A stretch of 64,000 bases of DNA, taken from positions 36,756-100,755 of the forward strand of contig JOGW01000026.1 in assembly GCA_000721375.1 (NCBI GenBank), given 5' to 3'. The notes beneath the pieces are model-generated. The model was not told the DNA's origin and did not search any database. It saw only the letters and a list, made by a program, of their open reading frames with translations. Position numbers and translations under genes: made by a program. Position 1 is the stretch's first letter. Each line of letters starts with the position of its first letter. Shown one piece after another: positions 34,505 through 43,052 of this stretch. The DNA comes from Streptomyces sp. NRRL B-3428 (GTDB lineage: Bacteria; Actinomycetota; Actinomycetes; Streptomycetales; Streptomycetaceae).

Positions 34505-34531
34505 GAGAACCCCGGAGAACCTCTCCGACGC
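34505..34531 (+). promoter_or_regulatory. Second copy of the shared upstream element
   Basis: A 27-nt block (GAGAACC, CCGGAG, AACCTCTCCGACGC) closely matches the block at 29967-29991 and ends 32 nt before the ATG of the FAD oxidase, almost the same distance as in front of the GH2 gene. Conservation in two otherwise unrelated intergenic regions points to a common regulator, most simply the PucR-type protein encoded between them. Confidence 0.6.
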
Positions 34532-34563
34532 GAACCGTGCACCGCCGGTGCTGCACTGACCGC

Positions 34564-36060
34564 ATGAGATCAGAACCGCTCGCGCCGCCCTCCGCGCCGC
34601 CCGCCCCGCTCGTGGCGGACCTGCTGTCCGCGCTCCCCGAAGGCCGCGTCCTGCTCGACCCGGACGTGATCGCCGGACTCAGCCGCGACGAGGCCGAGTG
34701 GGCGCCGGTGGGGACCGCGGCGGCCGTCGTACGGGCACGCAGCACCGAGGACGTACGGCGCACGGTCGAGGTCTGTCTGCGCCACGCCACCCCGGTCGTC
34801 GCGCGCGGCGCCGGCACCGGCCTGTCCGGGGGAGCGAACGCCGTGCACGGCTGTGTCGTGGTCAGCCTCGACAAGATGACGGAGATCCTGGAGATCGACC
34901 CGCTCGAGCGGCTCGCCGTCGTACAGCCCGGCGTCGTCAACGACGACCTGCGGGCAGCGGTTGCCGAGCACGGCCTGTGGTACCCGCCCGACCCGGCCAG
35001 TTCGCCCTGGTCGACCATCGGCGGCAACGTGGCCACCAACGCGGGCGGGCTGTGCTGCGTGAAGTACGGCGTCACCCGCGACTACGTGCTCGCCCTGGAG
35101 ATGGTCACCGGCACCGCCGAAGTGGTCCGCCTCGGCCGCCGTACGGCCAAGGGTGTCGCGGGCTACGACCTCGCCGGTCTCGTCGTCGGCTCCGAGGGCA
35201 CCCTGGGCATCGTCACGGAGGTGACCGTACGGCTGCGGCCGCTGCCCGCCCCGGCCGTCACCGTGGCCGGGTTCTTCTCCGACGTGGTCACGGCGGGCGA
35301 GGCGGTACGGGCCGTGGGCGCCGCCGGAATCACCCCCGCCGCGCTCGAACTCGTCGACCGGCACTGCCTGCGGGCCGTCGACGAGTGGAAGAACATGGGC
35401 CTGTCCGTGGAAGCGGACGTCGTGCTCCTCGCCCAGGTCGACGAACCCGGCGAGAACGCCGGCCTGATGGCGGACCGGGTGGTGGACTGCTTCCGCGCCG
35501 CCGGGGCGAACTGGGCCGAACGCTCCACCGACCCGGACGAGGCCGAGGCCCTGTTCACCGCCCGTCGGCTCGCCTACCCGGCCGTCGAACGCCTGGGCCC
35601 GGTGCTCACGGAGGACGTGTGCGTGCCGCGCGAGCACATCCCGGCCATGCTCGCCCGGATCGACGAGATCGGCCGCCGCCATGACGTCACCATCGCGAAC
35701 ATCGCGCACGCCGGCGACGGCAATCTGCACCCGCTGCTTCTGACCGACCACGGCGACACGGCGGCCCGCGACCGGGCCCAACTCGCCTTCGAGGAGATCC
35801 TCGACGCCGCACTCGCCCTCGGCGGGACGGTCACCGGCGAACACGGCGTCGGCCTGCTCAAAGCGGGCGGCCTCGCCCGCGAACTCGACCCCGCCGTGCT
35901 CGCCCTGCACCGCGCCGTGAAGTCCGCACTCGACCCGGCCTGGCTGCTCAACCCCGGCAAGATCTTCGGCCGGTCGACCGACCCGGTGACCTCGTCGCCC
36001 GCTCTCCCCGTCACCCCGCCGCAGCACGCTGCCCCGCACCACCCTGGAGGAGCCGCATGA
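34564..36060 (+). CDS. GlcD-type FAD-linked 2-hydroxyacid oxidase/dehydrogenase
   Basis: Flavoprotein of 498 residues. The FAD_binding_4 (PCMH) domain has A-R-G-A-G-T-G-L-S-G-G-A near residue 80 and S-T-I-G-G-N-V-A-T-N-A-G-G near 150. The C-terminal FAD-oxidase domain contains H-A-G-D-G-N-L-H-P and G-E-H-G-V-G-L-L-K. Relatives oxidise glycolate, D-lactate or D-2-hydroxyglutarate to the 2-oxoacid. GlcE and GlcF partners are absent, so it may use another acceptor. It heads a seven-gene operon with overlapping starts, followed by a NitT/TauT-type importer, which suggests that a hydroxy acid or its precursor is imported and then oxidised. Confidence 0.88.
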   Translation: MRSEPLAPPSAPPAPLVADLLSALPEGRVLLDPDVIAGLSRDEAEWAPVGTAAAVVRARSTEDVRRTVEVCLRHATPVVARGAGTGLSGGANAVHGCVVVSLDKMTEILEIDPLERLAVVQPGVVNDDLRAAVAEHGLWYPPDPASSPWSTIGGNVATNAGGLCCVKYGVTRDYVLALEMVTGTAEVVRLGRRTAKGVAGYDLAGLVVGSEGTLGIVTEVTVRLRPLPAPAVTVAGFFSDVVTAGEAVRAVGAAGITPAALELVDRHCLRAVDEWKNMGLSVEADVVLLAQVDEPGENAGLMADRVVDCFRAAGANWAERSTDPDEAEALFTARRLAYPAVERLGPVLTEDVCVPREHIPAMLARIDEIGRRHDVTIANIAHAGDGNLHPLLLTDHGDTAARDRAQLAFEEILDAALALGGTVTGEHGVGLLKAGGLARELDPAVLALHRAVKSALDPAWLLNPGKIFGRSTDPVTSSPALPVTPPQHAAPHHPGGAA

Positions 36061-37049
36061 CCGTACGTATCCGTCTCAGGCGCGCCCCGGCGACCGCGGT
36101 CGCCCTCGTCGGCCTGCTGATCCCGCTGGCCGCGTGCGGCGGTCCGGCCGACACCGCCAAGAGCGCCGACGCCGACGGCCTGACCCATCTCAAGTGGGGG
36201 TACGCGCTGACCGATTCCGCACCGATCCTGCTCGGCATCCAGGACGGCATCTTCAAGAAGCACGGCCTGGCGGTCGAGGCCTCCGAGGTCAGCGCGGCCG
36301 ATCTGGTCGGCGGACTGATCTCCGGCTCCATCGACCTCAGCGTGCAGACGGGACCGGGCCTCGCGCTGGCCGTGGGCCAGAAGGTGCCCATCGCCGCGGT
36401 CAGCGGAGTCACCACCTTCGAGGCCGGCGCCGACAAGAGCACCGGGTCGGCCCTGCTGGTCGACAAGGACAGCGCCATCAAGCGCCCCAAGGACCTCGAA
36501 GGCAAGAAGGTGGGCGTCAATCTGCTGAAGTCCGCATCGGAGTTCGGCGTACGGCAGGACGTCGCCGACGACGGCGGTGATGCCGCGAAGGTCGAGATCG
36601 TCGAGATCCCGTTCGCGTCGGCCAAGGACGCTCTCGCCAAGGGACAGATCGACGCCGCTCTCGTCGCCGACCCGGTTCTGAGCCAACTGCTCGACTCGGG
36701 CGCGGCCAAGGCGCCGATGGGCGACCCGATCCAGAAGGTCTTCGGGGATTCGCCGCGGCTTGTCATCACGGCGAGCAAGCCGTGGGCGGCGAAGAACCCC
36801 AAGGTCGTCGGACAGGTCAAGGCCGCGGTCAAGGAGTCGCTGGAGCAGGCCGCCGCACACCCGGAGCGGCTGCTGCCGATCTACCAGAAGCGGTACAAGA
36901 TGACCCCGGCGATCGCCGAGGCGACGAAACTCAACGCCTTCAAGGCCGACATCGACCCGAACGGCTTCGACGTCATCAGCGAGGTGCTGGTCCGCTACGG
37001 CGCCCTGAGCAAGCCCGTGGACGGGGCCGATCTGATGGTGGCGCCATGA
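36057..37049 (+). CDS. NitT/TauT-type ABC substrate-binding lipoprotein
   Basis: Solute-binding protein of 330 residues of the NMT1/SsuA/TauA type. The lipobox L-A-A-C gives Cys27. The mature N-terminus has W-G-Y-A-L-T-D-S-A-P-I-L-L-G-I-Q-D-G-I-F, and lobe 2 has the usual G-Q-I-D-A-A-L-V-A-D-P. Family members carry sulfonates, nitrate, aromatic acids, thiamine precursors or bicarbonate, so the ligand is open. The start overlaps the oxidase stop (ATGA), and the first permease overlaps its stop in the same way. Confidence 0.88.
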   Translation: MTVRIRLRRAPATAVALVGLLIPLAACGGPADTAKSADADGLTHLKWGYALTDSAPILLGIQDGIFKKHGLAVEASEVSAADLVGGLISGSIDLSVQTGPGLALAVGQKVPIAAVSGVTTFEAGADKSTGSALLVDKDSAIKRPKDLEGKKVGVNLLKSASEFGVRQDVADDGGDAAKVEIVEIPFASAKDALAKGQIDAALVADPVLSQLLDSGAAKAPMGDPIQKVFGDSPRLVITASKPWAAKNPKVVGQVKAAVKESLEQAAAHPERLLPIYQKRYKMTPAIAEATKLNAFKADIDPNGFDVISEVLVRYGALSKPVDGADLMVAP

Positions 37050-37891
37050 CCCAGCTAGCGTCGTACGAACGCCGGGCGGCGGTCTTGGCCGCCGACCCGG
37101 TCCGCCCGGGCAGGTCCCGGCGCGGGCCGGGACGTCCGTGGGTGGCGCGGACGGCCGTGCTGCTCGGCGCGTTCGCCGGTTGGGAACTCCTCGCGCTCTC
37201 CGGGATCGTCAGCGACGACGCCCTGGCCGCGCCGGGACCGACCCTCGTACGGCTCGGCGAACTTCTGGTCACCGGCGAGGTGTGGACCGCCGTGGGCCAG
37301 ACCCTGACCGGCTGGGGGATCGGGCTCGCCTTGTCCGTCGCGGTGGCCGTGCCGCTCGGCATCGGCCTGGGACTGAGCGACTTCGCCTACCGCAGCACCC
37401 GCTTCGTCGTCGACTTCCTGCGCACCATCCCGGCACTCGGTCTGATCCCGTTGGCCGCCCTGGTGTTCGGTGCCAGTCGCTCCGCCGTCCTGGTCGTCGT
37501 GGTGCCGGCCTGCGTGTGGCCGCTGCTCCTGCAGACCGCGTACGGAGTCAGGGACGCGGACCCGCTGGCGCTGGAGACCGCGCGCAGTTTCCGCCTCGGC
37601 ACGTGGCAGACCCTGCGGCGGGTGGTGCTGCCCGGCGCGCTGCCGTTCGTGGCCACCGGGCTGAGGCTGAGCGCGATCCTCGGCATGCTCCTGGCGATGA
37701 GCATCGAGATGCTGATCCTGGTCCCCGGGGTCGGCGCGCTGCTCGGCACCGCCCAGCGCAACGGCAACGCCGTGGACCTGTACGCCCTGACGCTGCTGGC
37801 CGCGTTCCTCGGGCTGGCCGTGGTCCTTGCCGTGTCCCGTCTGGAGCGCCGGCTGATCCGGTGGCACCCCTCGGTGCGGAGCGGGCGATGA
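37046..37891 (+). CDS. NitT/TauT-type ABC permease 1
   Basis: SsuC-like permease of 281 residues with six transmembrane helices. The cytoplasmic coupling loop reads E-T-A-R-S-F-R-L-G-T-W-Q-T-L-R-R-V-V-L-P. The preceding hydrophobic segment contains R-T-I-P-A-L-G-L-I-P-L, a mark of this subfamily. It starts in an ATGA overlap and its own stop overlaps the ATG of a second, different permease. This system therefore has a heterodimeric channel, whereas many relatives use one permease. Confidence 0.9.
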   Translation: MTQLASYERRAAVLAADPVRPGRSRRGPGRPWVARTAVLLGAFAGWELLALSGIVSDDALAAPGPTLVRLGELLVTGEVWTAVGQTLTGWGIGLALSVAVAVPLGIGLGLSDFAYRSTRFVVDFLRTIPALGLIPLAALVFGASRSAVLVVVVPACVWPLLLQTAYGVRDADPLALETARSFRLGTWQTLRRVVLPGALPFVATGLRLSAILGMLLAMSIEMLILVPGVGALLGTAQRNGNAVDLYALTLLAAFLGLAVVLAVSRLERRLIRWHPSVRSGR

Positions 37892-38748
37892 GCGCGGGCA
37901 CCGAGTCGGCGACGGGCACGCGTACGAATGCCTCGCACTCTCAGCGGGCCGTGGGAGCACGGCTGTTGCGGGCGGGCCGCCATCTGCTGGTCGAGGCCTG
38001 GCTGCCGGTTGTGCTCGTGGCGGTGTGGTGGGTCGGCTCGGCGTCGAGTACGTCGTTGTACTTCCCGCCACTGGCCCGGATCGCGGAGCGCTTTCGCGAG
38101 CTGTGGCTCTTCGAACAGGTCCCGGTCCATCTCGTCCCCAGCCTGCAGAACCTCGGGTGGGGTCTGCTGGCCGGTGTGGCCGTCGCGGTGGGCGCGGGCG
38201 TCGTGGTCGGGCGGATGCCACGGCTGCACTCGGCGCTGCTCCCGCTGCTGGAGTTCATGCGGGCCACCCCGATCCTGGCGCTGCTTCCGCTGGTCTTCGG
38301 CCTGTTGGGCCTCGGGGTGACCTCCAAGATCGCGTTGATCGCGCTGGGCGCGTTCTGGCCCACGTTCCTCAACACCGTCGACGGCGTCCGTTCGGTCGAC
38401 CCGCAGATCCGCGAAGTGGCCCGCGCCTATCGGCTCTCGCGCACAGACATCGCCTTCCGCGTCGTCCTGCCGTCGGCGATGCCCCAAGTGGTGGTGGGCC
38501 TGCGCACGAGCGTCTCGGTGGCGGTCGTGGTCGTCGTGGGCAGCGAGATGTTCGGGGCGAGCAACGGCATCGGCTACTTCGTCCTGCAGGCCCAACGCAC
38601 GTACGCCATCGCCGACATGTGGGCCGGAATCGTGCTGCTCGGTCTGCTCGGATATCTGCTCAATCTGCTCAGCGCCGGCTTCGAGCGCTGGGTCCTGTCC
38701 TGGCACCGCGGTCAGCGGGCCACTGCCGAGCTCACCGAAAGGACGTGA
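37888..38748 (+). CDS. NitT/TauT-type ABC permease 2
   Basis: Second SsuC-like permease of 286 residues with about six transmembrane segments. The coupling loop is E-V-A-R-A-Y-R-L-S-R-T-D-I-A-F-R-V-V-L-P, and R-A-T-P-I-L-A-L-L-P-L-V-F is the matching preceding segment. It shares the fold but not close sequence with permease 1. It is followed after 5 bp by the ATPase gene. Confidence 0.9.
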   Translation: MSAGTESATGTRTNASHSQRAVGARLLRAGRHLLVEAWLPVVLVAVWWVGSASSTSLYFPPLARIAERFRELWLFEQVPVHLVPSLQNLGWGLLAGVAVAVGAGVVVGRMPRLHSALLPLLEFMRATPILALLPLVFGLLGLGVTSKIALIALGAFWPTFLNTVDGVRSVDPQIREVARAYRLSRTDIAFRVVLPSAMPQVVVGLRTSVSVAVVVVVGSEMFGASNGIGYFVLQAQRTYAIADMWAGIVLLGLLGYLLNLLSAGFERWVLSWHRGQRATAELTERT

Positions 38749-38753
38749 CGGCG

Positions 38754-39548
38754 ATGACCGACAGCGAATCCCTGCGGGCGGTGGGCCTGTCCCACTCCTA
38801 CGCGGTGGACCGGTCCGAGCGGCCCGTGCTGCGCGAGGTCGACCTGGAGGTGCGCGCCGGTGAAGCGGTGTGCGTGGTCGGCCACTCGGGAACGGGCAAG
38901 TCGACCCTGCTGCGCTGCCTGGCCGGTCTGCTGCGGCCGACCGAGGGCGAGGTCCGGCTGGCCGGACGCCGCGTTCTGGAGCCGCCGGAGGATCTGGCCG
39001 TGGTGTTCCAGGACTACAGCCGCTCCCTGATGCCGTGGATGTCGATCCTCGACAACGTGATGCTGCCGCTGCGCCGCGGCGTGCCGGCCCAGGAGCGAGG
39101 ACTTCGTGCACGCAAGGCACTCGCCGACGTGGGACTCGACGGCACCGAGAAGCTCTACCCCTGGCAGGTCTCGGGCGGCATGCAGCAACGCGTGGCGATC
39201 GCACGGGCGTTGGCCTACCGGCCCGGGGTGCTGCTCATGGACGAGCCGTTCGCCTCGGTGGACGCGCAGACCCGGGCCGACCTGGAGGACATGGTGCTGC
39301 GGATCCGCCGCGACACCGGAATCACCATGGTCGTGGTCACCCACGACATCGACGAGGCCGTCTATCTCGCCGACCGTGTCGTCGTCCTCGCCGGCCGGCC
39401 GGCGAGCATCACCGCCGACCTCCAGGTGCAACTGCCCCCGGAGCGCGACCAGCTCACCACCAAAGCGGACCAGCGGTTCCTCACCGTACGAGCGGAGGTC
39501 TTCAGGATGATCCGAACCGAACTGGCACAGGCGGGGAGTGGACGATGA
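38754..39548 (+). CDS. NitT/TauT-type ABC ATP-binding protein
   Basis: ATPase of 264 residues. Walker A is G-H-S-G-T-G-K-S-T (43-51), the Q-loop V-F-Q-D-Y-S, the signature V-S-G-G-M-Q-Q-R, Walker B L-L-M-D-E-P-F-A-S-V-D and the switch V-T-H-D-I-D-E-A, all as in SsuB/TauB. It powers the two-permease importer. The stop overlaps the ATG of the next gene, an alpha/beta hydrolase, so uptake and hydrolysis appear coupled. Confidence 0.92.
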   Translation: MTDSESLRAVGLSHSYAVDRSERPVLREVDLEVRAGEAVCVVGHSGTGKSTLLRCLAGLLRPTEGEVRLAGRRVLEPPEDLAVVFQDYSRSLMPWMSILDNVMLPLRRGVPAQERGLRARKALADVGLDGTEKLYPWQVSGGMQQRVAIARALAYRPGVLLMDEPFASVDAQTRADLEDMVLRIRRDTGITMVVVTHDIDEAVYLADRVVVLAGRPASITADLQVQLPPERDQLTTKADQRFLTVRAEVFRMIRTELAQAGSGR

Positions 39549-40438
39549 CACCACCACCGCGACACCTGGCACACGCCCGCGAGGAGCGGGTGGACACGGC
39601 CGCCGGACCGTTCCACACCCTGAACTGGCAGGGCGAAAGCGCTCCCGTGCTCGTCCTGCACGGCGTCTCCAGCACCAGTCGTCTGTGGACCTGGCTGCAC
39701 GAGGCCGCGCCCTGGGCGACGCTGATCGCCCCCGACCTGCCGGGCCGGGGACTCACCCCCGCACGGCGGAACCGGCCGTCCTCGGTGGCGGCGCACGCCG
39801 ACGGACTCGCCGCACTGCTCGACGCGCTGGACATCGAGACCGTCGACGTGGCGGGGATGTCGCTCGGCGGCTTCATCGCCGTCCAGCTCGCCGCCCGCCA
39901 CCCGGGCCGCGTCCGCTCACTCACCCTCATCGACGGCGGCCTGCCCATGCCCGCCACCTTGCCGCCCGACCTGCTCACACCCAAGCTGCGGGCGGCATAC
40001 GGCGACGAGCGCGTGTGGCCGGACGCGGTGGCGTATGCACACCACTACGCGGGCGCTTCCGCACCGCTGGTGGACGCCACCGACCCGCGGTTCGTCGCGA
40101 TGCTCGCCCACGACCTGCGGGACGGAGCCGCGGGAGGGCCGGTGCGCCGCGACCTCGACACCGTGATCGACGACGCGGTGAGTGTCCTGGGCACCGACGA
40201 GGCAGCCGGAACGCTGGCCCAAGTCACCGTACCCACAAGGCTGTTGTACGCGCAGTGGGCGACGGGTGCGGACAGTGCGCCCATGTACCCGCCCGAGCAT
40301 GTCGCCGCCGTCGCCGAGCGGACACCCCATCTCGTGCACACCGAGCTCGTCGAGCGGGTGGACCACGCGGCGATCATCATGACCGACCGGGGTGCGGAAC
40401 GCTGTGCGTCCGTACTGGCGAAGGCGGTCGGACGGTGA
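39545..40438 (+). CDS. Alpha/beta-fold hydrolase
   Basis: Cytoplasmic alpha/beta hydrolase of 297 residues. The oxyanion region is V-L-H-G-V-S-S-T-S (38-46), the nucleophile Ser106 in G-M-S-L-G-G, and the histidine lies near the C-terminus in R-V-D-H-A-A-I-I. A helical cap occupies about residues 135-230. It resembles esterases, C-C hydrolases and haloperoxidase-like enzymes; nothing fixes the substrate. It starts in an ATGA overlap with the importer ATPase and ends in a GTGA overlap with a secreted esterase, which suggests that extracellular and intracellular ester cleavage work in sequence. Confidence 0.85.
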   Translation: MTPPPRHLAHAREERVDTAAGPFHTLNWQGESAPVLVLHGVSSTSRLWTWLHEAAPWATLIAPDLPGRGLTPARRNRPSSVAAHADGLAALLDALDIETVDVAGMSLGGFIAVQLAARHPGRVRSLTLIDGGLPMPATLPPDLLTPKLRAAYGDERVWPDAVAYAHHYAGASAPLVDATDPRFVAMLAHDLRDGAAGGPVRRDLDTVIDDAVSVLGTDEAAGTLAQVTVPTRLLYAQWATGADSAPMYPPEHVAAVAERTPHLVHTELVERVDHAAIIMTDRGAERCASVLAKAVGR

Positions 40439-41514
40439 GGCGCGGCACGCTCCGGGCGGCCGCCGTGGGTGCGGCCCTGACGGGGATGCTCCTCCTCGCC
40501 GTGCCGGCCGCGCCCGCCACCGCACGCCCGGGCTCCGGCAGCGGTACGCCCGTGACCTCGCGGTGCGCCGGGGACATCGGGCACGGCACGCTGACGCGGC
40601 ACGTGGTGACCAACGCGCTCGGCTCGATGACCTATTACGCGTATGTGCCCGACACGGTGCGCACACGTCCCGGCGTCGTGGTGCATCTGCACGGGGCCAA
40701 CAACGACGTACGCGACGTCATGTGCCAGTCCCGGCTCAACGAGGTGGCCCGGCAGGAGGGATTCATCGCCGTCTACCCGCAGGAGGACCCCGGCAACGGC
40801 GCGCAGGGCATCTGGGACTGGGGAGGCTCCGCGTACGCGGGGCGTTCCGGCCGGGCGCCCTCGCTCCTCGTCGCGCTCACCCGGCAGGTGACCGCCGCGC
40901 ACCGGGCCGATCCGCGCCAGGTGTTCGTGTCCGGGATCTCGGCCGGCGGCGCCATGGCGGTCGTGGCCGGTGCGACGGCCCCCGATGTGTTCCGTGGGGT
41001 CGCCGTCGAGGTCGGATGCATGTACGCGGGGCTGCAGTGCAACCCGACCACGCCGTACCCGAACAGCACCTCGGATCCCGACGTCGCCGCCCTGGAGGCG
41101 TACCGGGCCATGGGCGAGCGGGCCCGCCGGGTGCCGTTGCTGGTGTCCTACGGCACCGCGGACCTGATCGCCGCGCTCACCGACCAAGGCGCACTCGTGC
41201 GCCAGTGGCTGGGTACCAACGACTGGGCGGACAACGGCAGTCGGGACCAGTCGGTCCCGCAGACCGCTGCGGCCACGCGCCAGGGCAGCACCAACGGGCG
41301 CACCTTCACCGTCACCGACTGGCGGGACGTGAACGGACGTCTGCTGGTGCAGCGGTACGCCATCGACGGCATGTCTCACGCCTACGCGGGCGGTGCACCG
41401 CTGAGTCCCACCGATGTCTCCACCGATCCCACCGGGCCGAACATGCGCGCGGTGGCCTGGCAGTTCTTCCGCGGGCAGGTCCTTGCGGGAGGTGGTCGCA
41501 CCGAAGCGCCCTGA
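40435..41514 (+). CDS. Secreted PHB-depolymerase-family esterase
   Basis: Extracellular alpha/beta hydrolase of 359 residues from the Esterase_PHB (LpqC/CE1-related) family, which includes polyhydroxyalkanoate depolymerases, feruloyl esterases and acetylxylan esterases. A Sec signal covers residues 1-30. The oxyanion region is H-L-H-G-A-N-N and the nucleophile Ser169 in G-I-S-A-G-G. Four cysteines may form disulfides. The GTG start overlaps the preceding hydrolase stop. It closes the GlcD/ABC operon, since a strong hairpin follows at 41548. Confidence 0.87.
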   Translation: MRRGTLRAAAVGAALTGMLLLAVPAAPATARPGSGSGTPVTSRCAGDIGHGTLTRHVVTNALGSMTYYAYVPDTVRTRPGVVVHLHGANNDVRDVMCQSRLNEVARQEGFIAVYPQEDPGNGAQGIWDWGGSAYAGRSGRAPSLLVALTRQVTAAHRADPRQVFVSGISAGGAMAVVAGATAPDVFRGVAVEVGCMYAGLQCNPTTPYPNSTSDPDVAALEAYRAMGERARRVPLLVSYGTADLIAALTDQGALVRQWLGTNDWADNGSRDQSVPQTAAATRQGSTNGRTFTVTDWRDVNGRLLVQRYAIDGMSHAYAGGAPLSPTDVSTDPTGPNMRAVAWQFFRGQVLAGGGRTEAP

Positions 41515-41547
41515 CGTCCCGGTACAGCACGCGACCACAGTGGAGAA

Positions 41548-41583
41548 GACGCCCTCCGCCGGCCCCGGCCGGCGGAGGGCGTC
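41548..41583. terminator. Strong 17-bp hairpin terminator
   Basis: GACGCCCTCCGCCGGCC is followed after two bases by its exact reverse complement (41548-41564 with 41567-41583), 34 bp after the stop of the secreted esterase. No T-tract follows. It marks the end of the seven-gene operon. Confidence 0.75.
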
Positions 41584-41672
41584 GTGCGTCCGGGTGCGCC
41601 GCGCATCTCCGACGTGTCATCTCTATTGACTAGTTACATCGTGCCTACTTACGGTTTACATCACGTAAAGTA

Positions 41673-41692
41673 ATTGTGACGCCAGTCACAAT
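41673..41692. promoter_or_regulatory. 20-bp palindromic operator upstream of the MFS/esterase/TetR operon
   Basis: ATTGTGAC-N4-GTCACAAT forms a perfect 8-bp-arm palindrome ending 19 bp before the MFS start codon. TTTAC-N5-GTAAA just upstream (about 41655-41669) and a TTGACT box at 41626-41631 suggest that the promoter is embedded here. The TetR gene at the end of the same operon is the natural binding partner. Confidence 0.6.
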
Positions 41693-41711
41693 CACCTCCG
41701 GGAGATTTCCG

Positions 41712-43052
41712 ATGACGGCACAAGAGATCCCGCTCCAAAGACCAGTGCGTGAGGCACCCGAGGTGCCCGCGGGCGCCTGGCGGCTCGTCACCGTCCTGGC
41801 GGCCGCGAACCTGCTCAACTTCTACGACCGGGCGCTGCCCACGATCGTGGCCGAGAAGATCAAGGACGAGTTCACGCTCAGCGACACCGAACTCGGCGTG
41901 CTCATGAGCGGGTTCACGGTGGTCTACGCCGTGGCCGGCATCGTGCTCGGACGGATGGCCGACCGGCGCTCGCGGCGGCTGGTCATGGCCTGCGGCCTCG
42001 TCGTGTGGAGTCTGCTCACCGCGGCCAGCGGCGGAGCCTGGAGCTTCGCCTCGCTGCTCATCTTCCGGCTCGGTGTCGGAGTCGGCGAAGCGTCCTACGC
42101 CCCGGCGGCGAACGCGACGGTCTTCGACCTGTTCCCCGTCGCCCAGCGCTCCCGGGCCGTGGCGATGCTGCAACTGGGCCTGCCGCTGGGACTTCTGCTC
42201 GCGTTCTTCACCACGGGCCCGATGGTCGAGTACTTCGGGACATGGCGTACGCCCTTCTTCCTCGCCGCGATACCCGGTCTGGTGATCGCCGTCGTGATGC
42301 TGGTGATGCCGGTCCCCGAGCGGGTGCGCGTGCCGGAGCGGAAGCGCAGTGACGAACCAGCTCCGTCGGTCCGAGGGCTCCTGCGCATCCCCACCCTCTG
42401 GTGGCTGGTGCTCAGCGGGATCGGCATGCAGATCACCAGCTACTCGATCGCGACGTTCCTCGTGCCGCTGCAGATGCGCTACTTCGACTTCTCGCTGTCC
42501 CAGGCCGGCGTGGGCGCGGGAATCGTCCTCGGTCTGGCCGGGCTGATCGGGCTGCTGATCGCCGGCCCCATGGCGGACCGCGCACGGGAGGCTTCCCCGG
42601 GCCGGCGCCTGCAAGTGGGCGCCCTGTCCATGGTGGTGGCGGTGCCGCTCGTATGGGCCGCGTTCCAGCTGTCGCCCGCACAAGGGGTGATGTTCATCGC
42701 CTTGCTGGCCGTCGCGTCGCTGCTCGTCAGCGTCGTCACCCCGGTCGCGCTGCCCGCACTGTCGGAGGTGGTCGACGCGCGTCTGCGGGCCACCTCGGTG
42801 GCGCTGTACTTCGCGGCCATGTACGTCCTCGGCGGCGCCTTCGGGCCGGTGGCGACCGGCGCCCTTTCCGAGTACTTCGCCGACCGGGCCGAGGTGACCG
42901 CGCAGATCTCGGCCTCGGCCGCGGGACTGCACACCAGCATGGCCTGGCTGCTGCCCCTGTCCTTCGTGGTGGCCGCCATCGGCCTGTTCGGCGCGACCAA
43001 GACCATCGAATCCGACCGCAAGAAGGTTGAGCAGGAAGAGGCCTACCGATGA
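41712..43052 (+). CDS. MFS transporter (spinster/ACS-like)
   Basis: Major facilitator of 446 residues with 12 transmembrane segments. The helix-1 motif N-L-L-N-F-Y-D-R-A-L-P and the loop motif G-R-M-A-D-R-R-S-R-R are those of anion:cation-symporter or spinster-like transporters, which carry organic acids, hexuronates or lipids. The ATG at 41712 follows GGGAG by about 7 nt; the frame is open upstream but crosses the palindrome. The stop overlaps the next ATG. It most likely imports the acid released by the co-encoded secreted esterase. Confidence 0.85.
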   Translation: MTAQEIPLQRPVREAPEVPAGAWRLVTVLAAANLLNFYDRALPTIVAEKIKDEFTLSDTELGVLMSGFTVVYAVAGIVLGRMADRRSRRLVMACGLVVWSLLTAASGGAWSFASLLIFRLGVGVGEASYAPAANATVFDLFPVAQRSRAVAMLQLGLPLGLLLAFFTTGPMVEYFGTWRTPFFLAAIPGLVIAVVMLVMPVPERVRVPERKRSDEPAPSVRGLLRIPTLWWLVLSGIGMQITSYSIATFLVPLQMRYFDFSLSQAGVGAGIVLGLAGLIGLLIAGPMADRAREASPGRRLQVGALSMVVAVPLVWAAFQLSPAQGVMFIALLAVASLLVSVVTPVALPALSEVVDARLRATSVALYFAAMYVLGGAFGPVATGALSEYFADRAEVTAQISASAAGLHTSMAWLLPLSFVVAAIGLFGATKTIESDRKKVEQEEAYR

